This document shows positions 23,587-45,076 of a stretch of 64,000 bases of DNA, piece by piece. The stretch is from contig JAUPFP010000025.1 in the NCBI GenBank assembly GCA_036925085.1, positions 372,001 through 436,000 of the forward strand. The letters are read 5' to 3'. This DNA is from Brachycybe producta. Its lineage: Eukaryota > Arthropoda > Diplopoda > Playtdesmida > Andrognathidae. Both the position numbers and the translations under genes were made by a program. Positions within the stretch are counted from its first letter, which is position 1. Each line of letters starts with the position of its first letter. The notes under the pieces were generated by a model. That model ran no database searches and was not told the DNA's origin. It was given only the letters and a program-made list of their open reading frames with translations.

Positions 23587-26586
23587 TTATAATAATAATT
23601 GTTCACTTTTCGTGTCGTTTTTGTCAACTCTCAATAAAGTGGCCACATTTTCGTAAAGTGGATCGATGGCCGGTATCTCGTAAGTGTCTTCGTCATCCGG
23701 ATGCAACTCCATGTAGGTGGAGTCCGTTTTGCATTTTGCAGCTCCACACGTTCGAGTTTGTGCCAACTGGATTGGTAAAATATAACCGTCTTCGTCCACT
23801 GACTCCGTCGTTTTTCTTCTTCTTGCCTTTAACGGTGGACTCTCGCCACCATCCTCTAATATAATACCATTTCTAGTATCTTGATCCGTTTTCTCTTTTC
23901 CTTTCCTCAGAGAAAATTTGTAACTTCTAAGGGTTTTTTGTTGTAGAAATTATAAAACCATTAATTTTCAAAGTGGGTTTTAAAGTGTAAAACATATTCT
24001 CAAACTCTGGTTATTTTGTCTTTCAGGTGCAAAATTAAGAGAAACCTGGAAAGTGTTTTAGATACTAGAAGAGGCACCTCAATCACTTAAAGAGTATTTT
24101 TCATGTTGATATTTTTTAATATAAACTTTTTGATTTATAAGCAAACGATATTTTTTTTTTAATTTTTGTCTATAAAAAGTTTATTTTGAAAAATATCAAC
24201 ATGAAAAATAATTTTTAAGTGATTGAGGTGCCTCTTCTAGTATCTAAAACACTTTCCAGGTTTCTCTTAATTTTGCACCTGAAAGACGGAATAACCAGAG
24301 TTTGAGAATATGTTTTACAATTTAAAACCACTTTAAAAACACTTTTGAAAACACTAAATCAATATTATATGATTCAGCAACTCTTCTAGTTTCTAAACCA
24401 CTTTTCAATTTCTTGATGTTGCTTTTGAAACGCAGAAATGATTTTATTTTGAAAGATATTTTCACAGAATTATTCTTTCTGAAAACAAATTACAAATTAA
24501 GAGAAACTTGAAAGTACATTTTATAAACTAGAAGGGTAGCTCAATCTGCACTTAAAGAGTATTTTCACGTTGATATCTTTTATAATAAGCTATTTGAATT
24601 TTCTGGTTATAAAAAAATTATTTTAAAAGATATCAACATGAAAATACTATTAACTAGGGATGGGACATTCGAATCGTCGAATTCCGCGAATCTTGAAAAA
24701 TATTCGAGATTCGAAAACTCTAATCTTCGCGTTTTTTTCATCTTTCGAATGTTTCGAATCCTAACCTAAAAAAACTGTTAAATACTTTGATAAAATTAGT
24801 TTTAACTCCATTGACGTCCAATAGAACCGTTCACTTACAAAAAAAAACCGGCGATTGTTGCAATTTTAGTGGTTACCCGGATCACCAATGATCCGGATCA
24901 CCTTGTGGCGACCCTCAGTGAAGCCACACTTGGTTTTTTATTATTAATAATTTAATATTTAATATTATTTTATTTATATTTGTATTTTCTTAATGAAAAA
25001 TATTAGGATTCTTATAAGAAGGATTCGAGATTCGAGAGAGAGATTCGAGGAATTCGAGAACCTTTTAGGATTCGGATTTCTAACAGACTTTCAATTTCTC
25101 CTTTGTGTTGATTGCTCTTCATAAACTGCAGAATAAATAAAATAAGCAAAGATTACGGGGTTTGAATGTCTCACCGAAAATTGCTGTTACGAAGAAAAAT
25201 GAAAAGTAAACCACAAATGATGACCAACTCAACCACAGCAATGAACGTAACCGCAAGAAAGTCAAAACGGTCCAAAAAGCTAGATTCCGAGCCATAATTC
25301 GTAATGTTGTTAGTGTTGTTGTTATTATTGTGGTCAGTTTGCTGAAGAACTATAAATAAATTAATTGTAAATTATTTATTATTTCAGAAAGGAAAGTGGG
25401 GGCAAAGTGGCCAATGGTCACAATGGCAATGGTCATATGGTCACTGGTCATTCACCAAGTAATGGGTGTGAATATCTTGTCACAGTTTTATTTCCTAAAT
25501 TGGCATGTACTTTGCATTGATAGAATGCTGCAGCCTTCGAGGTGGTCACCGTCACGTTTCTTGTGTCCGCTGATTCGCAGTTTGACCACGGATGGGTAGT
25601 TCGATTACGGCATTGCCATTGGAAAGATGGATTCTTAACAGGTGTCTCGATTGCGCAACTGTAAGAAAAACCCCCCAAAAAAAGTGTTTCAACATTGATT
25701 TTAGGTCGAATATTTAAATGATGGAAATCAACATTAAGATGGTTTTAATGTGGAAACCGCTGCCTTTAAAACGTTTTGTTATTCTGTTTTTCAGAGAAAC
25801 TTGAATGTGTTTTAGAAACTAGAAGGGTAACTCAATCACTTTAGGGTAATTTCATTTATGATATCATTTAATATAACTTTTGTATGTGAGTTTGAAAATA
25901 ACGCAATACTATTAGTTTATTTTGAAAGATAGCAACAGAAAAATACTATAGTTTATTTTGAAAGATAGCAACAGAAAAATGCTATAGTTTATTTTGAAAG
26001 ATAGCAACAAGCAAAACCTATAGTTTATTTTGAAAGATTGCAACATAAAAATACTATAAAGTGATTGAGCTACCCTTCTAGTTTTTAACACACTTTCAAT
26101 CTTTTTTTTTTTAAATGTTCTTCTTCTGAGTTCTAGAAAGTGTTTTAGAAACTAGAAGGGTGACTCAATCACTTAAGGATATATTTTCATGTTTGTTATC
26201 TTTCAAAATAAGCTTTTTATAGACAAAACTTTAAAAAAAATATCGCTTGCTTAAAATGCGAAAAATTCACATAAAAAGCTTATTTTAAAAGATATCAACA
26301 TGAAAATCCATGATTAAGAATTTGCTCTTCATTTGTTAAAATAAGCCTGAAATTCCAAGAGGCCTTATTTGCACCTTAAAACCACCTTAAAGTAAATTTA
26401 CTCTTGAAACCTTAACCACCTTAAAATAAATGTGTCATTTGCTTCAATGACGTTGAAAGGTAATGAGAGTCCACCTCCTCTGATGAACACTTCGAGTGGA
26501 TTCACTGGATTGAATCTTAAGAAAACTGAAGTTGGAACCACAAACTCGAAAATAAACCTAACACAAAATGCCGACCTCAGATTCAT
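23587..26586 (-). CDS. Ig-domain single-pass receptor with tyrosine-motif tail (5' end uncertain)
   Basis: Four joined minus-strand exons: 26586-26420 (start tentative), 25658-25456, 25349-25175 and 23926-23587. Phases agree across all three introns, giving 294 residues from the tentative ATG. Exons 1-2 form an Ig-like domain: Cys57 in FILSC, Trp70 in FQWQC, Cys104 in FYQC, plus Cys72 and Cys83 as a possible extra disulfide and several N-glycosylation sites. Exon 3 has an Asn-rich stalk and a membrane helix (about 154-175) with a buried acidic Glu163. Exon 4 is a 112-residue cytoplasmic tail with a basic patch (ARRRK) and four tyrosines in signalling contexts: YILP (230), YMEL (253), YEIP (264) and YENV (273). 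STYMEL fits the ITIM consensus and YENV fits a Grb2 SH2 site. No catalytic domain is present. A true signal-peptide exon may lie upstream of 26586; I did not find it. Confidence 0.6.
23968..24345. mobile_element. Foldback element (FB1) with matched variant arms
   Basis: Best-preserved copy, about 375 bp, palindromic nearly end to end. Positions 24061-24089 and 24216-24244 are exact reverse complements over 29 bp. Both carry the variant core GATACTAGAAGAGGCACCTC, not seen in other copies in the window. It lies in the last intron of the Ig-receptor gene. Confidence 0.9.
24480..25135. mobile_element. Foldback element (FB1) interrupted by a hAT-like insertion
   Basis: The left part runs from about 24480 to 24654 (TTATAAACTAGAAGGGTAGC near 24519). 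The sequence typical of the right arm (ACTTTCAATTTCTC) resumes near 25086, after the inserted TTCGAA-rich element. A further degenerate copy lies just upstream, at about 24345-24480. Confidence 0.6.
24655..25085. mobile_element. TTCGAA-rich hAT-like element, copy III
   Basis: It begins TAGGGATGGGACATTCGAAT and ends near GGTTCTCGAATTCC reversed (GAACCTTTTAGGATTCGG). It is in opposite orientation to copies I and II and inserted inside a foldback element. Confidence 0.65.
25735..26400. mobile_element. Two foldback (FB1) copies with an internal tandem array
   Basis: Copies at about 25735-26110 and 26130-26400, in the first intron of the Ig-receptor gene. In the first copy the word TAGTTTATTTTGAAAGATAGCA is repeated about four times in tandem (25914-26045, unit about 42 bp), so the spacer has expanded. 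Confidence 0.7.
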
Positions 26587-28126
26587 TTTACTGGTAAAGT
26601 ATTATTATTATTACTTCAGAAATACACATTTTTTTCTTCTTTCTAATCTTCTTAAATAAATATATATTTAAAAAATAACAGATAAATATTAAAATTATGT
26701 AAATATTAACAGCCTAAATTTAAGTCTTATTTCTTTTTGTGTTTAAGTTTTGGGGTGGGTCACTTAATATTATAAGTTAACTTAACTCGAGGTTTCTATT
26801 ATTATTATTATTAATATTATTATTATTCGGAAAAAACAAAGTTAGTTTCGTAAGAAATAAACTTCCTGTCATTTTTTTACAGTATTTAAATGAGGAACAA
26901 ATTTTTTAATTCATTTCCTTTATATTTAGACTTATTTTATAAACAGTAGTTCCTTTTTTTAATTTATAATTTAAACAAAAAATAAAACAAATGTAAAAAA
27001 ACATCGGCGACTTTATTTTATTCGCATTGCCTCGCATATATTTTCTGAATCACCTTGTACGATATATATATTTTTTAATCACCTTGTACGATATATATTT
27101 TCTGAATCACCCTGTATACATTTTCTTGTAGAGACTGTAGCTATTTAGAGAATACTTAGTACTAGCCTCTCCATCCAACTTCCAAGTCAAATATTCAATA
27201 GTTAGGTTTGACGCAAAATATGTTAACCTTCATAGACGAGTGTACATAGAGGCTAACATTTTTCTTTTTAACTGTATATTTTTTAGCTCTAGCATTAACG
27301 TAGCAACTAATTTAGAGTCGACCCTTTGCGCTAAATCTAACTATTGACTTGGAGGGAGAGGCTAATATTAAGTCAAGTTACTGATTTTTTTCTAAATAGC
27401 TAGACACTCTCACCACATTGTATAGATATGGTGTGGCCATTTCAAATGACTTCGAGAGTTGGAGGTACTCAGGTAGAGGCTAGCAATGCATCTAGCTAAT
27501 GGGGTTATAATATGCTTGGCGGTAGATGATCTTAAGCGTCAAACGCTGCTACATTGGATGTTAGCCTCCACTTCCGACCCTACTCATCGATTGAGATGGA
27601 ATTTTTCAAGTATAAAATATATATATATAATTATACTGAATCATATTTTTGTAATCACCTTGTATCCTATTGAAATACAGTACAAGGTTACAAGGTGATT
27701 CAAATATATTAAATAATTTATAAGCAGAAAATTATTTTACTTCATCGTCGTAATAAAATTCATTTTTATATTTATCATTTTATGAAAAAGAAATCTTATT
27801 GTGATATTTTATTATTTTACTTTTCTATATTAAATTAAATTTCCCGCAGATAATTTCTTCATCGATTAATATTAAGTATATCGATATTTGTTTAATCGAA
27901 AATTAGAATGTTCATGTTTGTTTCCCCGCCGCTACATATTTAGACGAACGATTGTGATTGGCTGAATTTTCTCTGCTACTGTTCTATCACAAGTTCACAA
28001 CCTTTTCTCCAGCTGCTAACTTGCTAAGCAATTCAGAGTTCGAAGTTAGCAATCGGGTCATATTTTGGTTTTTGTTTTACGTGTTTCAATAATTTTATTC
28101 GGAAAACACGTTTTTTTTTTCATAAG
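26587..28126. other. Intergenic region with inverted repeats
   Basis: No gene confirmed. Words like AATCACCTTGTACGATATAT repeat near 27050-27120. The complementary ACAAGGTGATTC lies near 27687, consistent with Tc1/mariner-type ends. A second inverted repeat pairs CCAACTTCCAAGTCAA (about 27175) with TTGACTTGGAGGG (about 27345). The missing 5' exon of the minus-strand Ig receptor could lie here. Confidence 0.4.
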
Positions 28127-28525
28127 ATGCCAATTAAACGTACTCTAAATGGCACTGGATTTAAAACAAAGTTAAAGAAACGAACAAATGGTCTGAGGAT
28201 AGGAAATAACGTTGAGATTTTGGTAAGCGGCTTAAAGTGTGAACACCATTCATGCGACAGTAATATGATCATTTTTATTGAGAAAACATTTTGCAATTAT
28301 AGATTTTTTTTGGATATTTGAAATTTCTTAAGGAATTATCGAAAGAAGCGAAACTTCTCGCTCACGAAGATAAATTGAAAGCTCCAACAATTTCTCACGT
28401 AAATGTAGCCGCTGAGGTAAGATTAAACGCTTTTGGGGGGGATGCGCCGTTAAGAAAAAAATTGTAATTTCATTCGTTTCTTTCTATTTTAGAGGGTTTT
28501 CGACAAAATAAACCTGGATGACTGA
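28127..28525 (+). CDS. CENPW: CENP-W-like histone-fold protein
   Basis: Three exons, 28127-28222, 28303-28416 and 28493-28525, encode 80 residues. The N-terminus is short and basic (IKRTLNGTGFKTKLKKR), then a hydrophobic/amphipathic helix (EILIFFGYLKFLKELSKEAK), a loop, and ISHVNVAAERVF. This order matches human CENP-W: a basic tail with G-F, histone-fold helix 2, then an IxxxHVxxAAxxV helix 3. CENP-W pairs with CENP-T at the inner kinetochore. I chose the acceptor at 28302. A later one at 28331 would remove ten hydrophobic residues of the central helix. Family length is about 80-90 residues, which agrees. Identification rests on a short alignment made from memory. Another histone-fold family is possible. 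Confidence 0.6.
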
Positions 28526-28911
28526 CAATATGTGTTACATTTTATTATAATTACATCAAAAAAGGTATAAAATATAAAAGTTTGTTTAAAAAAAAACGAT
28601 TTAAAGCGACTCCGCTGCTAGTTTTTTTTAGCTGGTTAGTCTTGAGGTTAGCGGCGAAAACGTTTTGCGTCTTTTTTTTATAAAAAAAAGTTTAAAATCA
28701 CCTTTGAGGTATAGTTTTATCGAATTTTGAGCAAGAATATCTGTAAATTTGTTTAGAATATTAGGTTTAATTTCTTTAAGAAGAAAAAATGTTTTATTTT
28801 AGAATTATATTGACAAGACGGCGGCAGCCACACAATTATAGCGGCGGCTGATTTTGTACTACTGGTGGCTAACGGCAACCGGTACTAACAAACCACGTGT
28901 TTGACGTAAAA

Positions 28912-31326
28912 ATGGATCCTCCGAAGTTGTTTAACGCTTTAATAAGTGAATTAGCACCTGAAAAACGCGTTAAAAGTGTTCCGTTTTTAGTTGATAGCCT
29001 TGATTACAACAAGAAGTTAACTTTATACAATACGAAAGACTTAAAATCGATTATTACGTTCATAAACTCGTCTTTAAACGATCTGAGCTCAAGAATCGAA
29101 GGTCTCAACATTCTGAATATCATCATTGAACAATGTTCAACGGAAACCTTTTCGGAGAACCACGTGCAGTGGATTCAGAGTCTTAAGAAGGTGGTAATGA
29201 CGGACGCGTGCGAAACAAGCCGCATTCTGTCCGCTGATATCTTGAATCGTATTTTCACGCACGCTTCAGAGTTTCCAGAATTCTTACGAAATCTGGTCAC
29301 GTCCGCAGTCATACCGCAATTCATTCAGAACGTCACAGGGACATTTACGACGAATGATGAAGAATACGGCTTATCAACTGTTAAACTTATTGAATCGTTT
29401 CTGAAGTTCTTTCCGGGCTCGTGTCGTCAAAACGTCAACGTACTAAAGAAAAAGATCTTAGTTCTTCTCGTTTCAGACAATCGTGATGTCGTTGAATTGT
29501 CAGCTTCCGCTTTAGCGATGATTCCTTACGTTGGAGGTGCCGGTGGAGCGAAGATGGATCGTGAAGCGAACTGGACAACGTTTTACGCGCAGCTCTTGGG
29601 TTCGATTCATCAGATTTTGAATGTTCTGTACAAGAAAGTGGAAAAACCGGACAACAAGGTTGATCCAGTTGAACATTTTCTTGTTGAATACAAAGAGGTC
29701 GTTGGTAATTCTGTTGAAGTTCATTTGTCGCGATGTCGTCGTATTATCGGATTTCTCGTTACGGTTCGTAAGATGTTGTCGACAGACGGTCGGGATCCGC
29801 GTCTTTTCTTAACTGTACCGATCGAGAACACGCTTTTGCTCGCTTGTCGTGTTCTTAACGTTAACGGCGAGGTTTTTATCGATGCCGTTCGTCATAACCA
29901 ATCTCAGATAATAATTCTTATGTCTTTCATCCCGATACTTCATAACGAAACCTTAAAGGTGTTAATTGATCTTCTTATGGTGTGCCGACGTCATATGTCA
30001 CTTCACAGCACCTTAATTCTTCAGATTATTCAACAATGTCTTAATGGGACATCTTCGAACAATCAGATATTCGAATATGGTCATCCGATGGCCAATTTGA
30101 GAGTTTCGGTCTACGAACTGTTTGTTACGTGGTTCGAATTGGTTCAGTCACCAGCAGGTGGACTTAAAAACTTCGAGTTGTTGTTTGTGAATCAGATGTT
30201 AAGCGATGTAATTCCGCAAGCGCAATCCGTAATTTTAGATCCCGGATCGGGAAAATCTAAATCGGGTTCCACAAAATCAAAAAAAGCCAAAAGGGATTTC
30301 GGTTCGATCAGTTCGGTCGATGTCATTCATCGTAAAAATACTCCTTGGGCCAATTGCGAGTTATGTGAGGCAGCACTCAAAGCTCTGAAGGTTTTATTCT
30401 ATTATGGGGCTGAGGATCTTCGTACCAGATCGCTGAATACTGTCCACAATGCTGTTCTGAAGCTTTCCTTCGACATACAGACCCTTGTCGACGTTCCGAA
30501 CCCATACAAAGATTCTAGATGTCGTACAGCTGTTTACAAACTGCTTTTAGCCACTGTCTTGCCTCAACATCCGAATTACGTTCCGGAACTATCTACTTCT
30601 ATCGAAATCTTCTCTAAAGGAGTGATGGACTGTAATCGTGAAGTTTCGGAAACTTGTGTCGAAGCTCTTGCCGTCTGTCAGACGATGACCAATCCCAGAA
30701 GACGGCCTATGATTTATTTAACTTCGGGTCAAATGAATAAGGACAGTGATTCTGAATTCGATGATGATGATGATCCGACAGTTTTGCCCGTTTCAATGGA
30801 GGAGGACGCTGAGAATGAGAAAAAGGAGGAAGGACATAAAAATAAAGAAGATAACGATAAAGTGCAGGAATATGCGGCCATGAATGGATTTCCTAAAAAT
30901 AACGAAGAAGTCGCTGCTGATGTGGTGATCAACGGTCAAGCAGAATCTTCAGAAATGATTAACGAAGAGTTAGCTGGTGGTGATGGTTACGACGATGATG
31001 ATATTCAGCTTTTGGAATATCCAGGTCTTGAAAACGATTGTGATCAAGATGAGCCTCCTCAATTTATTGCTCCGAAGATGGACGTAGATTCCGATAGTGA
31101 CGAACTGAAAATAATTGAAAATTTGCAACCGATGGCAACAGGTTGCGATGAAGAATCTTCAAAGAAATCATCACCACCACCACCACCACGTAACGAGACT
31201 TCTTCCCCACGTGTGGAGACATCGCCACATATTGACACAAACGCACCTAAAGAGGTTATGGATGACTCAAAGGGAACAGAAGATATATTAATGACATTTG
31301 TTGATGCTCAACCTGATGTCGATTGA
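28912..31326 (+). CDS. PELP1: PELP1/RIX1 homologue (60S ribosome maturation factor)
   Basis: A single uninterrupted 804-residue frame. The first ATG is 28912 in a good context (AAAAATGG). The frame is open upstream to 28897 but has no ATG there. The N-terminal about 200 residues match the RIX1 domain: a helical-repeat pattern with SRIEGLNILNIIIEQC and HVQWIQSLKKV, similar to the PELP1 segment before its leucine-rich repeats. A basic nuclear-localisation-like patch (SKSGSTKSKKAKRDF, about 446-460) follows the helical region. From about residue 606 the protein becomes strongly acidic (Asp/Glu runs), with a polyproline stretch near 758, as in PELP1. In animals PELP1 works with WDR18, TEX10, LAS1L and SENP3 in pre-60S processing. 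It is intronless while its neighbours have many introns, but it has no poly(A) tract or target repeats, so I do not call it a retrocopy. Confidence 0.85.
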   Translation: MDPPKLFNALISELAPEKRVKSVPFLVDSLDYNKKLTLYNTKDLKSIITFINSSLNDLSSRIEGLNILNIIIEQCSTETFSENHVQWIQSLKKVVMTDACETSRILSADILNRIFTHASEFPEFLRNLVTSAVIPQFIQNVTGTFTTNDEEYGLSTVKLIESFLKFFPGSCRQNVNVLKKKILVLLVSDNRDVVELSASALAMIPYVGGAGGAKMDREANWTTFYAQLLGSIHQILNVLYKKVEKPDNKVDPVEHFLVEYKEVVGNSVEVHLSRCRRIIGFLVTVRKMLSTDGRDPRLFLTVPIENTLLLACRVLNVNGEVFIDAVRHNQSQIIILMSFIPILHNETLKVLIDLLMVCRRHMSLHSTLILQIIQQCLNGTSSNNQIFEYGHPMANLRVSVYELFVTWFELVQSPAGGLKNFELLFVNQMLSDVIPQAQSVILDPGSGKSKSGSTKSKKAKRDFGSISSVDVIHRKNTPWANCELCEAALKALKVLFYYGAEDLRTRSLNTVHNAVLKLSFDIQTLVDVPNPYKDSRCRTAVYKLLLATVLPQHPNYVPELSTSIEIFSKGVMDCNREVSETCVEALAVCQTMTNPRRRPMIYLTSGQMNKDSDSEFDDDDDPTVLPVSMEEDAENEKKEEGHKNKEDNDKVQEYAAMNGFPKNNEEVAADVVINGQAESSEMINEELAGGDGYDDDDIQLLEYPGLENDCDQDEPPQFIAPKMDVDSDSDELKIIENLQPMATGCDEESSKKSSPPPPPRNETSSPRVETSPHIDTNAPKEVMDDSKGTEDILMTFVDAQPDVD

Positions 31327-32013
31327 TGTTTTCTCGAAAAAATGCCCCGTAACATGTTATGTTTTTTGTTTTTTCATTTAATTCAGTCGTTTCTGCTTTA
31401 AAAAGAAAATTAAAAAGAGGATTACTTACTGTAATTATATATTGTTTTCAATATTACATAAGAAGGAAAAAATTATCACTTTTTTTTTTAAATCTAAAAG
31501 ACTGCTTAGAGGCTAAAATCTAAAATTCTTTATTACATGATGATTACCTCTGGGTGAATTCTATTGCCTCTGAACAAGGTCTTTTTGATTGATAAAAGCA
31601 TATTTTTTGCTATAATAATTAGGGTTTGGCGCTGAAGCCCAAGGTTTGTAGACGGTAATGTAAGGCAGTAAGAAGGTGTCATGTCAAGCTCATAACCACG
31701 GAACAGTCACAAGGCATAGCCTCCTTAATGTAATAGATAATCTAATATAATCTTAATATATAATAGATAATCCTCCTTAAGGAGGCTATGCACAAGGCGA
31801 ACCCGATGTCGACCCCCCTTGAAAATAGCTTGTCTTAATGTACGAGATTCACCAACGTGTTGTGTCTCTCTTAGCATAACGTCTTCTTTCTAGCTTCAAA
31901 AAGCAGACGATCTTCACTCAATTAAGGCGGTTTTTTTAAAGAAGGAGTTGCATTACCTGCTTATATTTATCTTGATCGGCTGCATAAGCATATATGGTAG
32001 TAGTTGCTGTATT

Positions 32014-32153
32014 TGACACTAGATGGAAGCATTATGGTTGCTAATGTGATTTATTTCAACAGGCAAGTGTGTTCAGCAGGATATGACACTAGATGGAAGC
32101 ATTATGGTTGCTAATGTGATTTATTTCAACAGGCAAGTGTGTTCAGCAGGATA
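32014..32153 (+). repeat. 70-bp tandem duplication upstream of VPS52
   Basis: Two adjacent copies (32014-32083 and 32084-32153), both beginning TGACACTAGATGGAAGC, with no difference visible by eye. The identity points to a recent duplication. Confidence 0.9.
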
Positions 32154-32165
32154 CAGTCGTTTGCC

Positions 32166-32280
32166 ACGCCCTTTTATGAGCGTCAGACCAAATATCAACC
32201 AATTGAAAAGGGCGGGCATGTGACGTCATACCAAATAACAAACTAATTATAAATAGATGACGTTCATAAAAGGGTGGAGC
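32166..32280. repeat. Short inverted-repeat element with internal CRE site
   Basis: CGCCCTTTTATGAGCGTCA at the left is answered by TGACGTTCATAAAAGGGTGG at the right, about 115 bp in all. Inside is a perfect TGACGTCA palindrome at 32221-32228, the CREB/ATF consensus. It may be a MITE or part of the VPS52 promoter. Confidence 0.55.
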
Positions 32281-32448
32281 GAATGAAAAGCTAGTGCTGG
32301 CTACACTTGCCTGTGATTTTTCTAGTCACTTTTCAGTCAAATACACTTCAGGTTTCGGTAAGTTGTTTTATTTCGTTTTATCGTTAAAATGGTTGATTTA
32401 TTTATATATTTAACGATAGGATTTCTCATTTAAAGTTGATTTGTTTCG

Positions 32449-44962
<12,514 letters not shown>

Positions 44963-45076
44963 TTTCTCTGAAACCGAAATAATTTATTTCAAAGTTGTTT
45001 AAAACACGATGACAAAAATTAAAATTCTCAAGACTTTAAACTAAGAAACACACAAGAAACTTCAATTTGGGTATAT

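Larger units (their letters stand above)
31327..32448. other. PELP1-VPS52 spacer with duplications and inverted repeats
   Basis: No gene seen. It contains an inverted repeat GCATAGCCTCCTTAA / TTAAGGAGGCTATGC (about 31716-31790), a perfect 70-bp tandem duplication (32014-32153), and an inverted repeat bracketing about 110 bp with a TGACGTCA site (32166-32280). The promoter of VPS52 should lie at its right end. Confidence 0.5.

Noticed and set aside
28332..28416. Shorter second exon for the CENP-W-like gene, starting at GAATTATCG
   Set aside because: It keeps the frame but deletes the hydrophobic half of the central histone-fold helix.
28897..28911. Upstream start for PELP1
   Set aside because: The frame is open there but the codon is GTG. 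The first ATG at 28912 has a good context.
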